DNA of 64,000 nucleotides from Climacteris rufus (GCA_013398175.1 VZRZ01002554.1:1157108-1221107); one strand, 5' to 3'; shown: positions 38,270-52,100, counted from the stretch's first letter. Translations and numbers: made by a program. Notes: generated from the sequence alone by a model not told the origin.

Positions 38270-41200
38270 GACACTCATACAATGTACCAATGCAGAATTG
38301 TGCAGTGCAAAAAGCGAGGATTAAACTAAACCGAAGAATAAACCATATTCACTAAGCTCTCTGGAGGCATCCATAGGAATGGTGGGATGGGACAGCCTGG
38401 CCTCCCTATACTGCATGAAATGGTCATTCTTGTTTGTCTGAAAAAGAGATCAGAACACATTTTTTCCAATAAGATATTTTCCTGCTGAAAAGATTCATTG
38501 AAAAGAAAAGCATTTTCCTAGAAATATGTTGGTTTGGACAGATGCTTGTTTAGAAAGAAGAGCGTGAAACGTGAAAATTTAAAGCCAAGTATTCTCAAAA
38601 TAAGTCACTTCAGCATATTTGATTTGCAGGGGTGGGAGAGGGTTACATCTTGAAAAAAACATTTTACCACTCTCTGTCTAGGCTGATTATCAGACATGAC
38701 CAAGAGCTGGAAATAGAACAAACAAACAAAAATAACCCAAAGAAATTTTTGACTTCACAAAAGGGAACTAGACTTTGTCCAGAAGAAAGAATTTGTTTAG
38801 AAGCCTTCAAATGTGTTTATGTTTGTCCCCCACTCATAATACATCTTGGTGTGGATTCACAAGGTTTCTTCCCTGCTTAGAACTTGAGATGCAGTAGCTC
38901 GAGAACCAAGCTTGGGTATGTATCAGTCTTCATTCAAATAGTGAGATCGCAATTTCTGGACAGGAGAGGGGTTATGATGACGCTTTTTCATCCTGCTTAT
39001 CATGAGCCAAGGCAGTCTATCAGGGCCACAGGAAAATGCTACAGCTGTTATCACACCTGGTTTTGGTTTCCCAGTCAGAAAGTCAGGTTCCCACTCACAG
39101 TTGGGTGAACTTGGACAAGATCAAAGTAAGGCTGGAGCACAGTCTTCTGGCTTCTAAGAAGTACGTGCCATACAGCTCTCTGGCACCCTTTCTCTAGCAG
39201 CTGAATTTCACCCATGCAGAACATATTCAAGATTTGAATAACATACAAACTTGATGTATTTCTAGGGTGGTTTTTATTTTGAAACTTCACCAGACATTAC
39301 CATCTTAGTCTCCCCACAGGACAACTCAGCAAATAAAATTCTAGCCTGTTCTCATTTATTTAGATAAAAGGGCAAGAAATAGGCAGGATGAGGCTTGGAC
39401 TTTTTTGGTTACAGGAAAGCATATTTTTCCCGTCAGTCTGAAGCTTGAGTTCTTCTGCATGCATCCAAATAAAATTCACATTCGGGCATAGACTGCGTTT
39501 GGAAAATGTCAACCAACAATGGAAAAGCTCTGAAAGAGAAAAAAAAAAACTATGAGAATTAATAAAAGAGAGGTTTAGCATGAAAACTGTTCTGCAGCCT
39601 TCATTATAAAGCATTGCCAGATGCCTTCTCTAAAAGAATTCGTACAAGGTATTGCTCATTGGCCCCTTTGAGTCTACGAACATAAATTAGGGTTACTCAC
39701 ATGACTGAAGTATTGAGGGATTAGACTCCTCTTTTGCCCAAGTGTGAGCATCTGTAAAAAAACCTTTTGGGATAAAAGACACAGAAGAACTATAAGACCC
39801 TTATGGTTGTCAAATACAATTTCCGTTTCTTGCATTTTTCTCTTGCATTTGGGCTCCGACCTCCATCTGTTTATGGAAATATTTAGATCCCTCTGGTGTA
39901 TTTTTAGCAGATCATTTTGCTTTTGCTGCTGCAATATCATTGCATCATCATTCTTGGGCTGCTCAGCTCTAATTCCTTTGCATTTTTTTCTTTTTTTTTT
40001 TTTGAATCTTAAGCTTCAATCATTCCAGCAGATACATGCACACAAAGTAAATGCTACGCTGTGTTTACACTCACACAAACACACTGGCAAAGTTCACTCA
40101 GAGACACACACAGACAGTATGGCTTGTTGTGAGTGTTAGTCCTGGGGCTTTTTCAATGCTTTTTCCATTTGTGAATCATCCTAATAGAGATATTACAGGA
40201 TGGTTGCCCTGGGAGCTGAGATTCTCAGGCTCTTAGAGGTATCTCCCATAAACAGCTGAAGTCTGAAGGTAGACAAGACTGTTGCTATCCTTTGGAAACT
40301 TTTGTGTCACACTGTTCAGTCAGCCCTAAATGTACATGGTACTGACACATTTCCTTTATCAGTGTTCAGCCCTACGTGCCTATGTGTACAGGAATCACCT
40401 TCTTCCTTGACTGAACACTCTCCCTCAAATGAATATGAACCTACCTTAGTGCACAGTACTCCTCTCCCCACCATCCCTCTTATTCTGCCTGCAGACACGT
40501 CACAGCTTCAAATCCTTCCAAAATCAGAAGTCATTTGTACCTAGTTGCTTACAAAGGCAGGAGAGCACCAACCTGATGGCAGACATTAATGCGAACACCT
40601 GTGGTCCGGAAAATCAGCTGAGACCAAGCAACCCATCAAATAATCCTCTTTGTCCCTCTCCATCAGATAACACTCACTGGGTTTTACAGGATGATTACAT
40701 CCAGTCTGAGACGACCTGGAACAACCTAAACCCTGGAATACGTTTTTAGGTGGACTCTAATGAAAGTCTAGGTGAAATCTGTAGGGATACAATTAGAGCT
40801 GATTTCTGAATGTATGTTTGGGAGACACCAAGAAATATGTCTTCTAGGTGAAAAGCTACCCTTTCGTGTGATACCCATAAGGAAGCAAATATATGACTTG
40901 TCCCTCGGATTCAATTTCATAACCATTTATTAGGTAACAAGGTAGAAAATAGAATATTACATCATTGGGAGGCTATGTCATTCTTTGGCCTAGCTGTGTT
41001 AGTTTTAGGAGAGACGGTGATTTGTGACTCATACGTAAATAGACATGCAGTCAGGAGAGGTCAGACTCCTTTTGCACACCTGAAGAGCCTCTGACTAGGC
41101 ACTAATGAGCAAACCAATGAAAAGTCAAGCCATGCTCAGCATCTGCTCTTCCTAAATGCATCAAAAAATTGTTGTCATTTGCAAAATCACAAACCACAGT

Positions 41201-41450
41201 GGTCTATTTATCCTTCTTAGCCCGGACAGAGAGTGTGTGTTGCTTGCTCTGGACAAATCAAACCATCGTGTCTCTCCAAATACTTTCATCATCACCATTA
41301 TTTATTATTATTTATCATCTTTGCCATGTGTTATGTTTTTTCCATGCACAAAGAACAGGCAGATGTTTTCCATCTGCATGATTCCTTAATTTTAGATCTC
41401 AAAAAAAAGAGAAAGACAAAATAAATAAAGAAGAAAGAAACCATCAAGAA
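38270..41450. other. No recognised gene
   Basis: No identifiable gene. The region 40030-40115 is rich in CACA-type words. A hydrophobic Phe/Leu/Cys-rich frame at 39744-40139 comes from T-rich sequence and is not credible as protein. Confidence 0.5.
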
Positions 41451-41457
41451 TGAAGAA

Positions 41458-41805
41458 ATGCACAGCGTGTCTGGGAGTGGCATTGACCCTCACATAGACG
41501 GATGTGAATTCATGAGGTTTCTGCAACCAAAGCCAACAGATTCGTCTTTCCTCAGGCTCTTGGCTGACTTGAAGGAAAGGCTCCTGGGACTGCAAGAGTG
41601 TCTTCACCAGTGCACAGGCCCTAGGGCAAGCTTTACATCATGGGAACAAAAGACCTGTTTAGGAGGGTACTCTGACCCAAAATGTTGGGCTGAACTTGCA
41701 CAGACCAAGAGTTGGGTTCAAATCTGCATCCCGCTACACAAACCCTTTTTCATCCTTTTGGCTTCTTGCCTTCCCTCAATTTCTCCTCTCCCTATAAGCT
41801 CTTGA
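41458..41805 (+). other. Unrecognised 115-codon open frame
   Basis: A plus-strand frame whose first 55 residues are well mixed, with an amphipathic stretch FLRLLADLKERLLGLQECL that could be a helix. The second half is low-complexity and closes in a Pro/Ser-rich end. No splice support or family match was found. Confidence 0.12.
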
Positions 41806-41809
41806 GTCT

Positions 41810-44800
41810 CCAATTCCTTCAGCTTCTTTCCCTACCAAGGCTCTTCTCCTTGTTATTACCTGATGGCTCAGATGAGTTCCCTGTATCAAGTCCAGTGGCC
41901 CAGGACCATCCCAAGGCAGGAGAAGGTGGAGTTGCCCAGCAGTCTCACTCAGCTTTGCCACAACTGTAGTCAACACTGGCTTTACTGGGAAACTGAAGCT
42001 TTGAAGCTTTGATTAAATGTACATTTTCTTGAAAAGTGTCTTCTTTCCACAGGAATTTTGACTTTTTGATGAAGACCAATAAAGTTTTGGCTTAAACATT
42101 TGGGGGTTTTGAGTCTTTTTTTGGAATATATGGAAGAAAAGACATTCAAAATTTGCCACAACCAAATTCCAGGGGGAATGGGTTTATTTTGGTTTCCTTC
42201 ACAGTTTTCCCAGAAACTCTCTCTTCCTAGAATCTTTCTTCTTTGGAAACTTTAAGTGTTGATGTGAACACATGGCTATGCCACACTGCCTATCAGCAAG
42301 GGAGCAGGCAAGACACCAAACTGGGCTGATAGGAAGGTGAAAAGATTTGTATGATACTTCAGTTTCCGGAGCAATCCAGTTGCCCTAGAAAGAAAAAATG
42401 CAAAAATAATAACAAAACAATGATGGGAACAGGAGCTACATTAATAATAATGCATCATAAATACACATGGCCTTTTACAACCATATTACTAACAGACCAT
42501 ATCAAAGACCTTGTATGAACAGCTCAATGCCTCTGGCGCATTTGGAACACAGACCAAGATTTTGCCAATAGAAACTGATGAGAGTCGTGAGGTGACACTT
42601 TAAATTCAGACATCTGGTGGGTTGTGAGGAATGGGGGACTGTGACTCTGGTATTAATAGCATGTTCCCTCCATTCACTAGTTCAAACAAGTTGCTGCGTT
42701 GTTGTTAACTTCAGAAAGCAACCAGGCTTGTGAAAAATTGAGCTGTTTTCTTTCTGCTTGACATATTGTCGAAGAACTGAACAGACGCAGTAACAAGTTC
42801 AGGCACTCTGAAGTGTTATGGTTAGTGATTATTGCTATAAAGTCCTCTGTTTCTTCACCCCCACCACCCTTCTTGCCAAAATGAGAATTTGATGACAAGG
42901 TAACTTGACTCTGCCTCGCCCTTAGAAAGATAGAAAGATTCAAAAATAGCTGTAGGCTTCAGACTACATGGAAAGCTTGCAAAGAAAATTTACTTGAATG
43001 AGTACAATTAAAATTTGTCACACGGAGGCTCTCAAATACATGGTTGACCCAAAAAACCATGAGAAAATTTGACTGGGGAATAGGTGGAGTAGGGTGTCAG
43101 GGAGGGTTGGATGTTTCCTGCTGTTGGTCGTCTTTTTGGTGGGTTAGAATTCCACCACCTTGGGGATCTTTTTATCATTTTCCTCTCCAATAAGAATTTA
43201 ATGAGTATATTTACAGCCTCAAGGAAGTAGGAAAAAAAGAAAAGCAGATGAAAAAATTTACAAAAGTGTAGAAAAAAAGGGTTTGGGAGAACATCATAAT
43301 CAAGCTGCAAGTGACAGCAGGACAAGACAAAAAAGTGAGTGGGACAAAAAAAACTAAAGCTTCTTTCAAGAACAATTTATTTCATGGGAATTGAAATAGG
43401 CCATCAACTGTTACATTGATTTGCAGATGTTTGGATTCATTTTCTTCCAGAAAATTCTTGAGGGAGACACTGCTCTGAGGTGCTAACAAGCCAAGAAGAG
43501 GTTTCTCTGACATTAGGTCTACTTTGCCAGGTGTCTGGGCAGAGATGAGACCACAGTCTTCTCTTGTAATGCTTGCCTAATCTCTTACCCTTCCTTCCAG
43601 CCAGAGCCTGCTGGTAGCATGGCTCCATGCCCAATGCACCAGGAATAGCACCAGGCATTCCAGTGACATTGGCTCTGTGCAGAGCCCAAGTACAGCTGAA
43701 TCACTGCATGTCATCTCCATCTTCACTGAACTAAGTTTGATCTCAATTCTGTTTTGTCTCTGTCTCACCTTCCCAAATGAGTAGAGACATATCTGCCAGG
43801 TTTATTTGTTTGTCACCTGCTGCACTACAGCAAGAGGTAAAAGAGCCTTTGATGGGCACCCTGAAGAACCTGGTCTCTGGGTGTTTCCATTCCCTTGTCC
43901 AACTGCCTGAAGGTAAGAGTGCTAGAAAAATAAAAGGAAAGGAGCTTGTACACTGAACTTGATTTGTATACTTGAGCTTGATTTCTTTGAGATGCAGTGA
44001 GACCATCATTGTACAACAGAAGACAATGGAAATATAAACAGAATTTGGAGATAAATATACATATTCCCAGTGTTTACCACTCTGGTTGACTGTGAGAAAC
44101 AGCCTCCCCACTCATCCATTTCATTATCCTCCCATGCAGCTCCCTTTTAAACTTCCTCCTGCACAACACCAAGCTGGACTTTATTGGTAAAGAGGCAACT
44201 GGTGAGCTGTGACTCCACTCCACTTTGTGGATCCAACAGCTCTGAAACCTTTCAAAAGCAAATTCATCTACTCTACCATGCTGCAAATACTCAAGCCTGC
44301 CCTGAGAGATGCCTCAGACCAAGAACCAGAGCTTTCTAAAGGCTCCAAGTGAGGTTAGGAAAGGATCAGGTAGAAGACCAATGGCAGAGGAAGAGAGCAA
44401 AATCCTGGTCACGAGTTGAGCAAGTTGAAGGCCAGATCTCCACTTTGAAACATTGGTCTTGGCAGATGCACAGGGTCAGTTGGCACAGCAATCCTGGGAT
44501 AAGCAGGGAGCTGACTCTGGAAAGTGGAAAGCTAGTATTTCAACAGGTGAATGATCCTGTCCCACTAAGAAAGAAATTTTTGCATTCAATATCTGTGAAG
44601 CTCTCTTCAGAAGAGGATGACAAATATCAGCTGTCTGAACTCATTTCTCTGGTCACCCTAAACAATTTTAAAAATGTTTATTCTCTTTGTAAAACACTGT
44701 CTCTTCCTTGATTTTATTTCTTTTGTGGCTGCTGCTACTGATTCCTTGTGAATGTGCTGTGTGGAGAGGGTCAAGGAAATTTCTTCATAGCCACAGAAAA

Positions 44801-45200
44801 GGAAAATAATTAGCTTGTTTGATATTTTTCTTTCCTCCTTTCAAATTGGGAGTACCAGTCCCCACTCCCAGCCCTTTAACAGAATGGCTTAATACTGCAC
44901 ACGCAGTAGAAATTTGTTTATCAGACTTGTGGAATTTCTCACTTCAGTTTACCTTAGAAAATGTGGGAGGCTAAGACGGTATGATTCCACCTATTAAGTC
45001 TTTCCAAGTGGTGCCATGATGCTGTTTAACCTTTTCCCACAAATGTATAATGCCAGAGCTGTCAACCCGGATACAGCAAGTTTCTGCATGTACTTAATGC
45101 GTAGACAGAGACCAGATCTTTACAAGAAAATGTCTGCATAAGCAACTTTGCATTCACTTACTGGTGGTTAATTCAATTCTTTCCCTCCTGAGATACATTT
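41810..45200. other. No recognised gene; one gene-3'-end-like word and one weak exon pair
   Basis: At 42053 an acceptor-like site (ttctttccacag) leads into sequence containing AATAAAG near 42079, reminiscent of a terminal exon, but no upstream exon is identified. At 43831-43912 an acceptor (ctacag) and donor (GAAG|GTAAGA) bound 82 bp open in one frame. The frame has no recognised homology. Confidence 0.4.
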
Positions 45201-45219
45201 TCTCCTCTTTCTACAGCAG

Positions 45220-45237
45220 TGTGTGTATATATATATG

Positions 45238-45279
<42 letters not shown>

Positions 45280-45312
45280 CATACATACATACATATGTGC
45301 ATACATCTATAT
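45220..45312. repeat. GT/TA/CATA compound microsatellite
   Basis: A short GT run passes into a long perfect TA run (about 45242-45275), then into CATA repeats and ends in gcatacat. The TA part is self-complementary. Length is likely polymorphic and hard to assemble. Confidence 0.95.
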
Positions 45313-45319
45313 TACATTG

Positions 45320-47450
45320 TACATTGCACTGGTTGAGTCACTTCAGGATAGCAAGTATTGCAGGTCATTTCTTACTTCTAATGATGGAGCCCAGGCTTTC
45401 ATGTTAAAGGTCACAGGTTCATCCCTTTGATAAGATGATGATAATGTGGAGTGGCATGTGAAAAACATCTCATCTCCTAACATAGCAAGTACAATGAAGT
45501 TACAGAACTTAAATTACTCTTCAAGTTTGTTATGCTGTTGAGGGGGGTTTTGTGTTTTGTTGGGTTGGTTTTTAAATTGAGAAAATTCCTATTTCAAATA
45601 ACAGTTTTATTGACCATTTTTTCATTTTGATAAATATAACTCACATGAACATGATCGATTTGGGGGAGAGTAGTGAGCTGGATTTGTCCTCCCCCATGTT
45701 ACCTGACAACAAATCAAAATATCCCCTAACGGCACAGTTCTGGGTTGAATTTCAGAGGGACTGAAATCCAATCCTGATCTTGATACTATTTCTGGTGTTA
45801 ACATGGGTATGCCATTTCATTTCTCTGTGCATCTTCTTTTCCTACTGACCTCTGTCTCATCTAGTCTTAGCTGGTCTCCTGTTTTTACAGCAGCTACCAA
45901 GAGCAGAGTCCTAATACCACCACTCAGCAGATAAAGATATAGGGCTTCCCAACAGATACTGGTGTCTCAGCTGGGATGAATGACAGTGGGTGCTGTTTGA
46001 GGAACTCTATTTGCTTTGCTTGACCCATTTGTGCCTTTAAGGAAAAATTCAAGGTGTGTAAAAATTTTAAATATAGAGCAGTTCAGATAGATATATCCAA
46101 GACAATTAGATGTTCTTGAGTATTTATCTGATCAGAAAACTATGTTAGACCAGCTGTTTATTTAGGAATAAACTAAGCAAATCAGAACTAAACAGGACAG
46201 GAATTCCATTCCCATGGAAATACCAGAATCTTTTTTCCTTTTTATTTTAGATTACATTACTGAATTTCTTTAGAATATGGATTCCTGAAGACATTTGGTT
46301 TAGGAACATAGGAATAGAAAATTTGGTTTTGAAAACAGAAAATATTTCAAATGGAAGGTTTCCCAAACAAATTAATTTAAACAGAGGGTTTCTGTGCATA
46401 AAAGAAAGGCACTCAGTGTTGATGAAACACCATGTAAGCTAAGAGCACCTGTCTGAATAACTTTTTTATTATTATCCACTGCTACACACTTAAAGGCCTT
46501 CTTTTCTGGTGTAGTGTCTTCCTTCCCATTAAATGCCTAGAGAGTATTGAACCCCAATTCAGGTTCACTGAAGGAGGTGGTTACTCAGGAGATGGGGTGG
46601 CAGACCAGAAGGGAAAAAATTATTTGTACAAGAAACACCAAAGAAATACCATTCTTCTGGACCACAGGCAGGTTATGCATTACTTTCTGTATCTCAAAGA
46701 GGGACAGGGTTGGGTTTCTTGGTTTTGATTCTAAGAAGTTAGTACCTGAAGGCAGGCAGCTTAGGCCAAGGAATGAGAAAGACAGAAAGAAGAAAATCCA
46801 TACAAATCCATCACATTATCAGAACGAAGCCAGGGATTAGCTCGCAGTGATGTGACTGTCTCCTTCTGATGACCATCTCTGGGTGATGTCACCTCTTTTC
46901 CTATCACACAGTCTAACAAACAACATGGTGCAGAGGGAGGTTGTCCCCTTTTTCTTCCTAACATTATTATTATTATTTTAATTTCAAAATTAATTTTGTA
47001 ATAACAGCAATTAGACTCTCCTGTCAGCCTGCCCCTGGGGGGTGATTTTAGTTCTAGTGCAGCAAAAATTTGCTCCTAAAGAACATCATAGCAGGCATGC
47101 AATAATCACCCAGAAACACACAGCCTGTCGTGTCTTATTGCTTAATTATCCATCTTACCTTCGTTCAACTCTCTTCTTATTGTACCTCGTGTGATGCCTG
47201 TTTGTTTTACATAATTTTCTCCTACTGCTTTTTCTCCCTCTCTTAAGATCATGAGAATTGAAAACATTTTTCCTTTTCATTCTGCTGTCCTGATGATTCT
47301 CCTGCTTGATCACCACTGATCATTCCCATGAGGGATTACAAGCTCAGCAGTCTCTGAGAGGTTTTCTCCACTTTTAAGTTCTTGGGGACCTATTCTACCA
47401 GCTATACCATCACTACCTTGGTGTTTCACCAAATGGGAATGTGGTCTTTT
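45320..47450. other. No recognised gene
   Basis: No gene. A short ATT run lies at 46963-46977. Around 45790-45845 the words tttcatttctctgtgcatctt vaguely recall the MIR SINE core, but the match is too short to call. Confidence 0.5.
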
Positions 47451-47458
47451 GGTTTTAG

Positions 47459-47611
47459 GCCCTCAGAATACAGTTGACTGTGACCTGGTTCCTACGAGCG
47501 TCTCCTGAAAGAAAGAGAGACGAATCCAGAGAAGCTAACACACAGCAGCCAAAAGTACTGTATGAAACTGTTGCTAGGAGTTCCTCAACTGGACGTTCTG
47601 GCGTTGGCGTG
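47459..47611 (+). CDS. Unrecognised candidate internal coding exon, phase 0
   Basis: The acceptor ggttttag is followed by 153 bp (51 codons), then the donor GTG|GTAAGG. Only one frame is open, and it is closed by TAG immediately before the exon. The frame starts and ends in phase 0, so the exon is symmetric. The peptide begins ALRIQLTVTWFLRASPERK and is rich in Arg, Glu and Ser after that. Six CpG dinucleotides in 153 bp stand out against a CpG-poor background. I cannot assign a family. This is the best coding candidate of the window, but still unproven. Confidence 0.3.
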
Positions 47612-48135
47612 GTAAGGCATGCACAAAACTGTACAAAAAACTGCTTAATGTATATATTGGTGTGCCTCAAGATCCCTTGAATTAAATGCTTCTCCAGTTT
47701 AAGGTAGTTGCTAAGCCTTTCTAAATCTTGAAATCATAGTCAAGCGTCTGAGTGGTATCAGAGTGGTGGCTCCTGCCCCTTCCATCCAACCACACTGAAA
47801 CAAAAAATTCTGTTCAGTTCGCATTGTTTTCCTCTCCCAGTTGTAAAAGATGTTCTTTACTGAGCAAAATCTGGGCCTCCATATCACATGTGAGCAATGT
47901 TCTCAAGGTAATCTGAGAGTAGTTTAGAAACCTAAGTCTGAAGCTGAAGAGAGAAAAGAAATGTGTATCTCACTAGAAACCAGTAGTGTTTGCATCTCCC
48001 TTGAAAATAGGAACTAGTCTATGAAGTTGATGGAGTAAAACAATCACAACTGATCCATTTTGTATTCATGTTCCAAACTGGTTTTGGTTCCTTGATTCTC
48101 TCATTTCTTATTCTTTGCCTTCGGAACCAAATCAG

Positions 48136-48306
48136 GATCAGGAACAGCTGGATGCAGCTCCTGAGCAGTTCAGCTGGGACACCCGTGCCCAGGAGAATGG
48201 AAGGGGCTGGTCCAAGGCTGGAAGAGCAAAGGTGCCAAAGGGAGCTGGATAAAGCCACATTGCCTGGAGATTCCAGCAGAAACCTCCAAGACAGGCTTCA
48301 CCATAG
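48136..48306 (+). other. Possible following exon to the 47.46-kb candidate
   Basis: An acceptor-like aaatcag at 48135 follows a pyrimidine-rich stretch, and the donor ATAG|GTGAGG lies at 48306. Read in phase 0, as the 47459 exon would require, it gives 38 codons (starting DQEQLDAAPEQFSWDTRAQ) and stops at TAA 48250-48252, which would make it a terminal exon. Another frame is open throughout but would need a different phase. GC is higher than in the flanks. Confidence 0.18.
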
Positions 48307-48359
48307 GTGAGGAGATTCAGATTGTATTTGACTTTTCACTTTTTGCTTTCTTGGCTTTT

Positions 48360-48770
48360 TTTCCAGATTGATAAAACTAAACAAAAGAACTGTGAGGGAG
48401 AGAGTTTCTTTTCTATTTAAATGAATTTTTAAGAAGATTTTTACAAAATGAGAGTGAAAATAAATAGGCATTTTTATATTGACATTTTAAATTCAACATT
48501 AGCCATTTTTAAACACATGTAAAAATACAGAAAGGTAAATTAACTAATTTATTTTTAAATGAAGACCTATTTCCAAGGCAAATAATGGAAAACATTTATT
48601 TTCCAACCTAATGGAATGAAATGATTGGACGGGAAGGGGCTTTGGTATTATTATTGGGTGATTTTTCCCTGTCTAAATGAACTGCTCAGGGGAAAAGGCA
48701 TGATTTCATAAAACATTTTGGTACCACTAAATCAAGAGGGGATTTTTTTTCTCATTTTTTTTTCTTCTGG
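48360..48770. other. AT-rich non-coding block
   Basis: Strongly AT-rich, transposon-free sequence with several TTAAAT and TAATTT words directly between the exon-like segment and a CpG-dense block. It has the look of non-coding conserved or matrix-associated DNA; nothing more specific can be supported. Confidence 0.2.
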
Positions 48771-48956
48771 TATAAAAAGCTTTAGATGAAAAATATCACC
48801 TAGCTTAGTTTTGGCACCGTGGCTGTCTAGCATTCGCAGGGGTTTGTACCTCACTCATTACCCACCATGTTTGCCCACACTGAGATCTGGGAGGGGAAGC
48901 TCATAACTCTCCCTGGCAAGTCCCTGCCTGGCCCCCCTGAAGAGCAGGTTTGCTGT

Positions 48957-49040
48957 CGCCGGTGCAGAACCGCGGGGCTGCAGACACGGCCACCCGCACA
49001 CGGCCTCCCGCGGCAGAGCCAGCACGTGGCCAGGCACACG
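48957..49040. promoter_or_regulatory. Small CpG-dense, GC-rich block
   Basis: About 11 CpG dinucleotides occur within roughly 85 bp, including two CCGCGG sites, in a window where CpG is otherwise scarce. It is too short for a classic CpG island. It could be a conserved promoter or exon fragment, a remnant of a GC-rich repeat, or an unmethylated regulatory site. Both strands are open in several frames here because stop codons are AT-rich, so the long open frames are uninformative. Confidence 0.35.
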
Positions 49041-49159
49041 GCAGCTGGGTGGCCAGCCCTGGGTGGGACATGGAGTTCCTGGTGCTCACATCTGCACCCA
49101 AGGCAGCACTTTATGAACAGTGTGGACACAAGCCCAGCCAAGGAACATCACTGGTAATT

Positions 49160-52100
49160 CCTCCCTGCAACCTACCAACTTTATTTTTTTTTCCTAAGAT
49201 ATGCAAGATACATCAAGGCGCAGCTTAGGAAGGGCTTTTAAGAGATCTTTACTGTTCAAGGCAGGCTGTGGTTTCATTATTTTTATTATTTTGGTAGAAT
49301 GAGTAACAGGAATAATAGTAGCTGAGGCTTGTTTCTCTTCATTGACTCTATGTTAGGCTTGGAAGCCATTCGACCAGGACAGTCAAAACACAGACAGGAA
49401 ATAATCTATGATAATGTCCAACTGGGGTATCAATTACGGCTTTGGAGTTTCATGTTAAAGGGATATTGTCAGATCAAATTTAAACCAAAAGTTGCAGATT
49501 GCGTTTTTCAGATATGTAGATATACATATAGATATGTATACATATGGGATGGAGAAATGGAGACTGTTGGAAACATTTCCAATTCTCTTTTCAAGTAAAA
49601 AAAAAAAAAAAAAAAAAACAAATTTTCTAAAGCAAACAGTCTCCTCCCCTCCTCATGTGAGCCATGAGTTCTGTCTTTGGCTGAGCCTGGCCACATGAGC
49701 TTGCTGGGGTTTTTTAACATCCTCTCCTAAAAACCTCTTGTGGATAAAGAGACTCACTCCCCAGAAAGTAGAGGAGACACTGGGCTAATTTACCGTGGTG
49801 GCCCATGGCAATCTCTGGAGCAGAAGTAGGCACATGCCTGCACAGGGGCTTGACAAATGCATTCCTGACCAAGGTATGGTGCATCCAAGCACAGACATCA
49901 ATGGAACCTTTCTCCAGCTCATGGGGGGAGAAGATAAAGAGGTGTCCCATAATGGAAACCATGGCAGAGTTTTCAGCCTGGGCATTTAAACCCAGCCTTG
50001 CTCAGCATAGTCAGCCTTCCTTTTGGCCAGGGTGGGAGAAAGAGATGGGACTGGTGCTGATGTTGTTCAAAACCAGCTTCTTTATGGACGTCTGCTGTTA
50101 AGTGTCAAAATATGAGATGGTAACTTCTGGCTGGTGTTACAAAAAGAATCACTGGGTGGTCCCCAGAAAACCATGAAAGATTCCTCCATGTTAGGATCAC
50201 ATAGTTAAAAGAAATATCATACATTATCATTTTCCTTCTCCCTCTTCCTTTTGTCATCAAGAACTGGCACAAATACATAGAAGGAGATGTATTCACAAAT
50301 GAGTTTGTGAAACCAAACTCTGGCAAACACGTGAGAATAAAATCCTATGTCCAGTCCTGGAGCTGGCAGTTTAAAAAGAAAACTTGGAGGAAGCTCAAAG
50401 AAGAGCTGCCAGAAAGATTTATAGCCTGGCAAACATGCTTACCAGTGAGAGAGGAAAGGAGAGCGATTTGTGAGATGGCATACGGACTAACTGGTTAATA
50501 ATTGATCAGGGGACTCATGGACTGAAAAACTCTGATATAAAATGAATCTTTGATGTAGCAGCCAGAGGCATGAGAGAATCCATGGGCTGCAACTTGGAAA
50601 TCAGAAAAACCCACAGAGGAAGTATGCCGTGTGTTTTTGTGCAGAAGAGTAATGCAGTGCAGGGAGAGCTGCACCCCAAGGGACAGGGTGGATTTGCCGT
50701 CATTTGGAGCCATGGGATGACATCCCTGGTCGCGGCCCAAGTGAAAATAAAATATTACATCCCATATTAAGCACAGGGCCAGATAAACTGGTGGGAGAAA
50801 CATCTTCCAGATCATCAGCTTGAATAGTCTTCTGGGAAGTAACCATCATTGCCCTGGTGTCCCAGCAGTGTGACCTGTCCAGTGCTGGAGCAAAGCTGTT
50901 TCCTATGTGTATGGAGAGAAAGGCATTTTCACATATGTGAACAGAGGGAAGGGACTGAATCCCCAGGTAACGCCTCCATCCATGACAGGTCACAGCTGGA
51001 TCTTGCCAGCACGCCAGCAGGCCTGAGGAATCCTCACAAGCATTTGTCAGGTACAGAGGTCAAATGGAAGAATCTGAAGAGAAAAACTACATGTAAAGCC
51101 TTCCTAGTAGCTGCTAAATACAGCTAGCACAAGCTTCTTGGCTCATGGAGAAGGGACCTGAGGCATTGTTCAAGTGAGATCCTGTACTGGCATGGTAGAA
51201 GTCTTTGGCCTCACATAGTGACTTGCATGGATTTGGGACTCTGCTGAAGGAAAGGAGAATAATTTTTCAGCTCCGGGGTACTGATGTACAGAAAGTAGTT
51301 AGCAGGCTTAAGGTGAAGGCTAGAACTAAGGAGGTTTTAAGCATACAGTCACACATATAATACAGTGATTTCAAGTAGGAAAAAGCATCAAAATGAGCTT
51401 TTTCTGATCTTTTTGTTCTCTGAGAAACCTTTCACTAGTATTTTCATTAGATCATATTCTTTATAAAGGTCATGTTACAAAAGACCAGTATCTACCACAA
51501 ACTTAGCTCTCACACATGTCCATCAATTTTTTGGAGAGGGCCTTCCATCCTTAGGAAGCCCTTAATTTCAGCATGGTTGCAAAGCTTGCTCAGCCTTTAA
51601 GAGGAATGTGTGAAATTCCAGGTCCATTCCAGAAAAGCTGACTCATGTGGAGCCAGGTTTTGACCCCAGGATTTGACTATGCCTGAGGATAAGAGAAAGA
51701 ATCCTTTATATTGGGGAAATACAAAGGAAAGCAAATTTCCAGACTCCAAAGAAGTCTGGAGTTTATTCTGAGATCCGTGTGTTCTTCTCCATTCCCTTCT
51801 CACAGGTACTGTTAAAATCTGTGTTAACCTCTTCAGGCAAATTCCCCAGCAGTGGGACACTGGGAGGTTTTATGTAAATGGTGACTGAAACACTAAACTG
51901 TGTTCCAGAATCTCCAGGTATGTTACTAGACCAAGATGTACTGGACCCAGGTGGAATATAAGGGCAGATGTCATCCATCCCATGTTCTCCTCAGTCTAAG
52001 AGAACAACCTCACAAAGCTACTCACTGCAGCATTCAAAACCCTGACCTCAAGGTAAAAGGCTCCTGCTCCACTGCCTGGCTCTGGAGCTTTCCTGTCCCC

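Noticed and set aside
41680..41745. tRNA B-box-like word gttcaaatc, possible SINE
   Set aside because: No A-box at the proper spacing and no recognisable SINE body.
45164..45430. Open frame with a long Tyr-Ile repeat
   Set aside because: It is translation of the TA microsatellite.
48851..49228. Several overlapping long frames on both strands
   Set aside because: High GC removes stop codons in all frames; the overlap shows compositional rather than coding origin.
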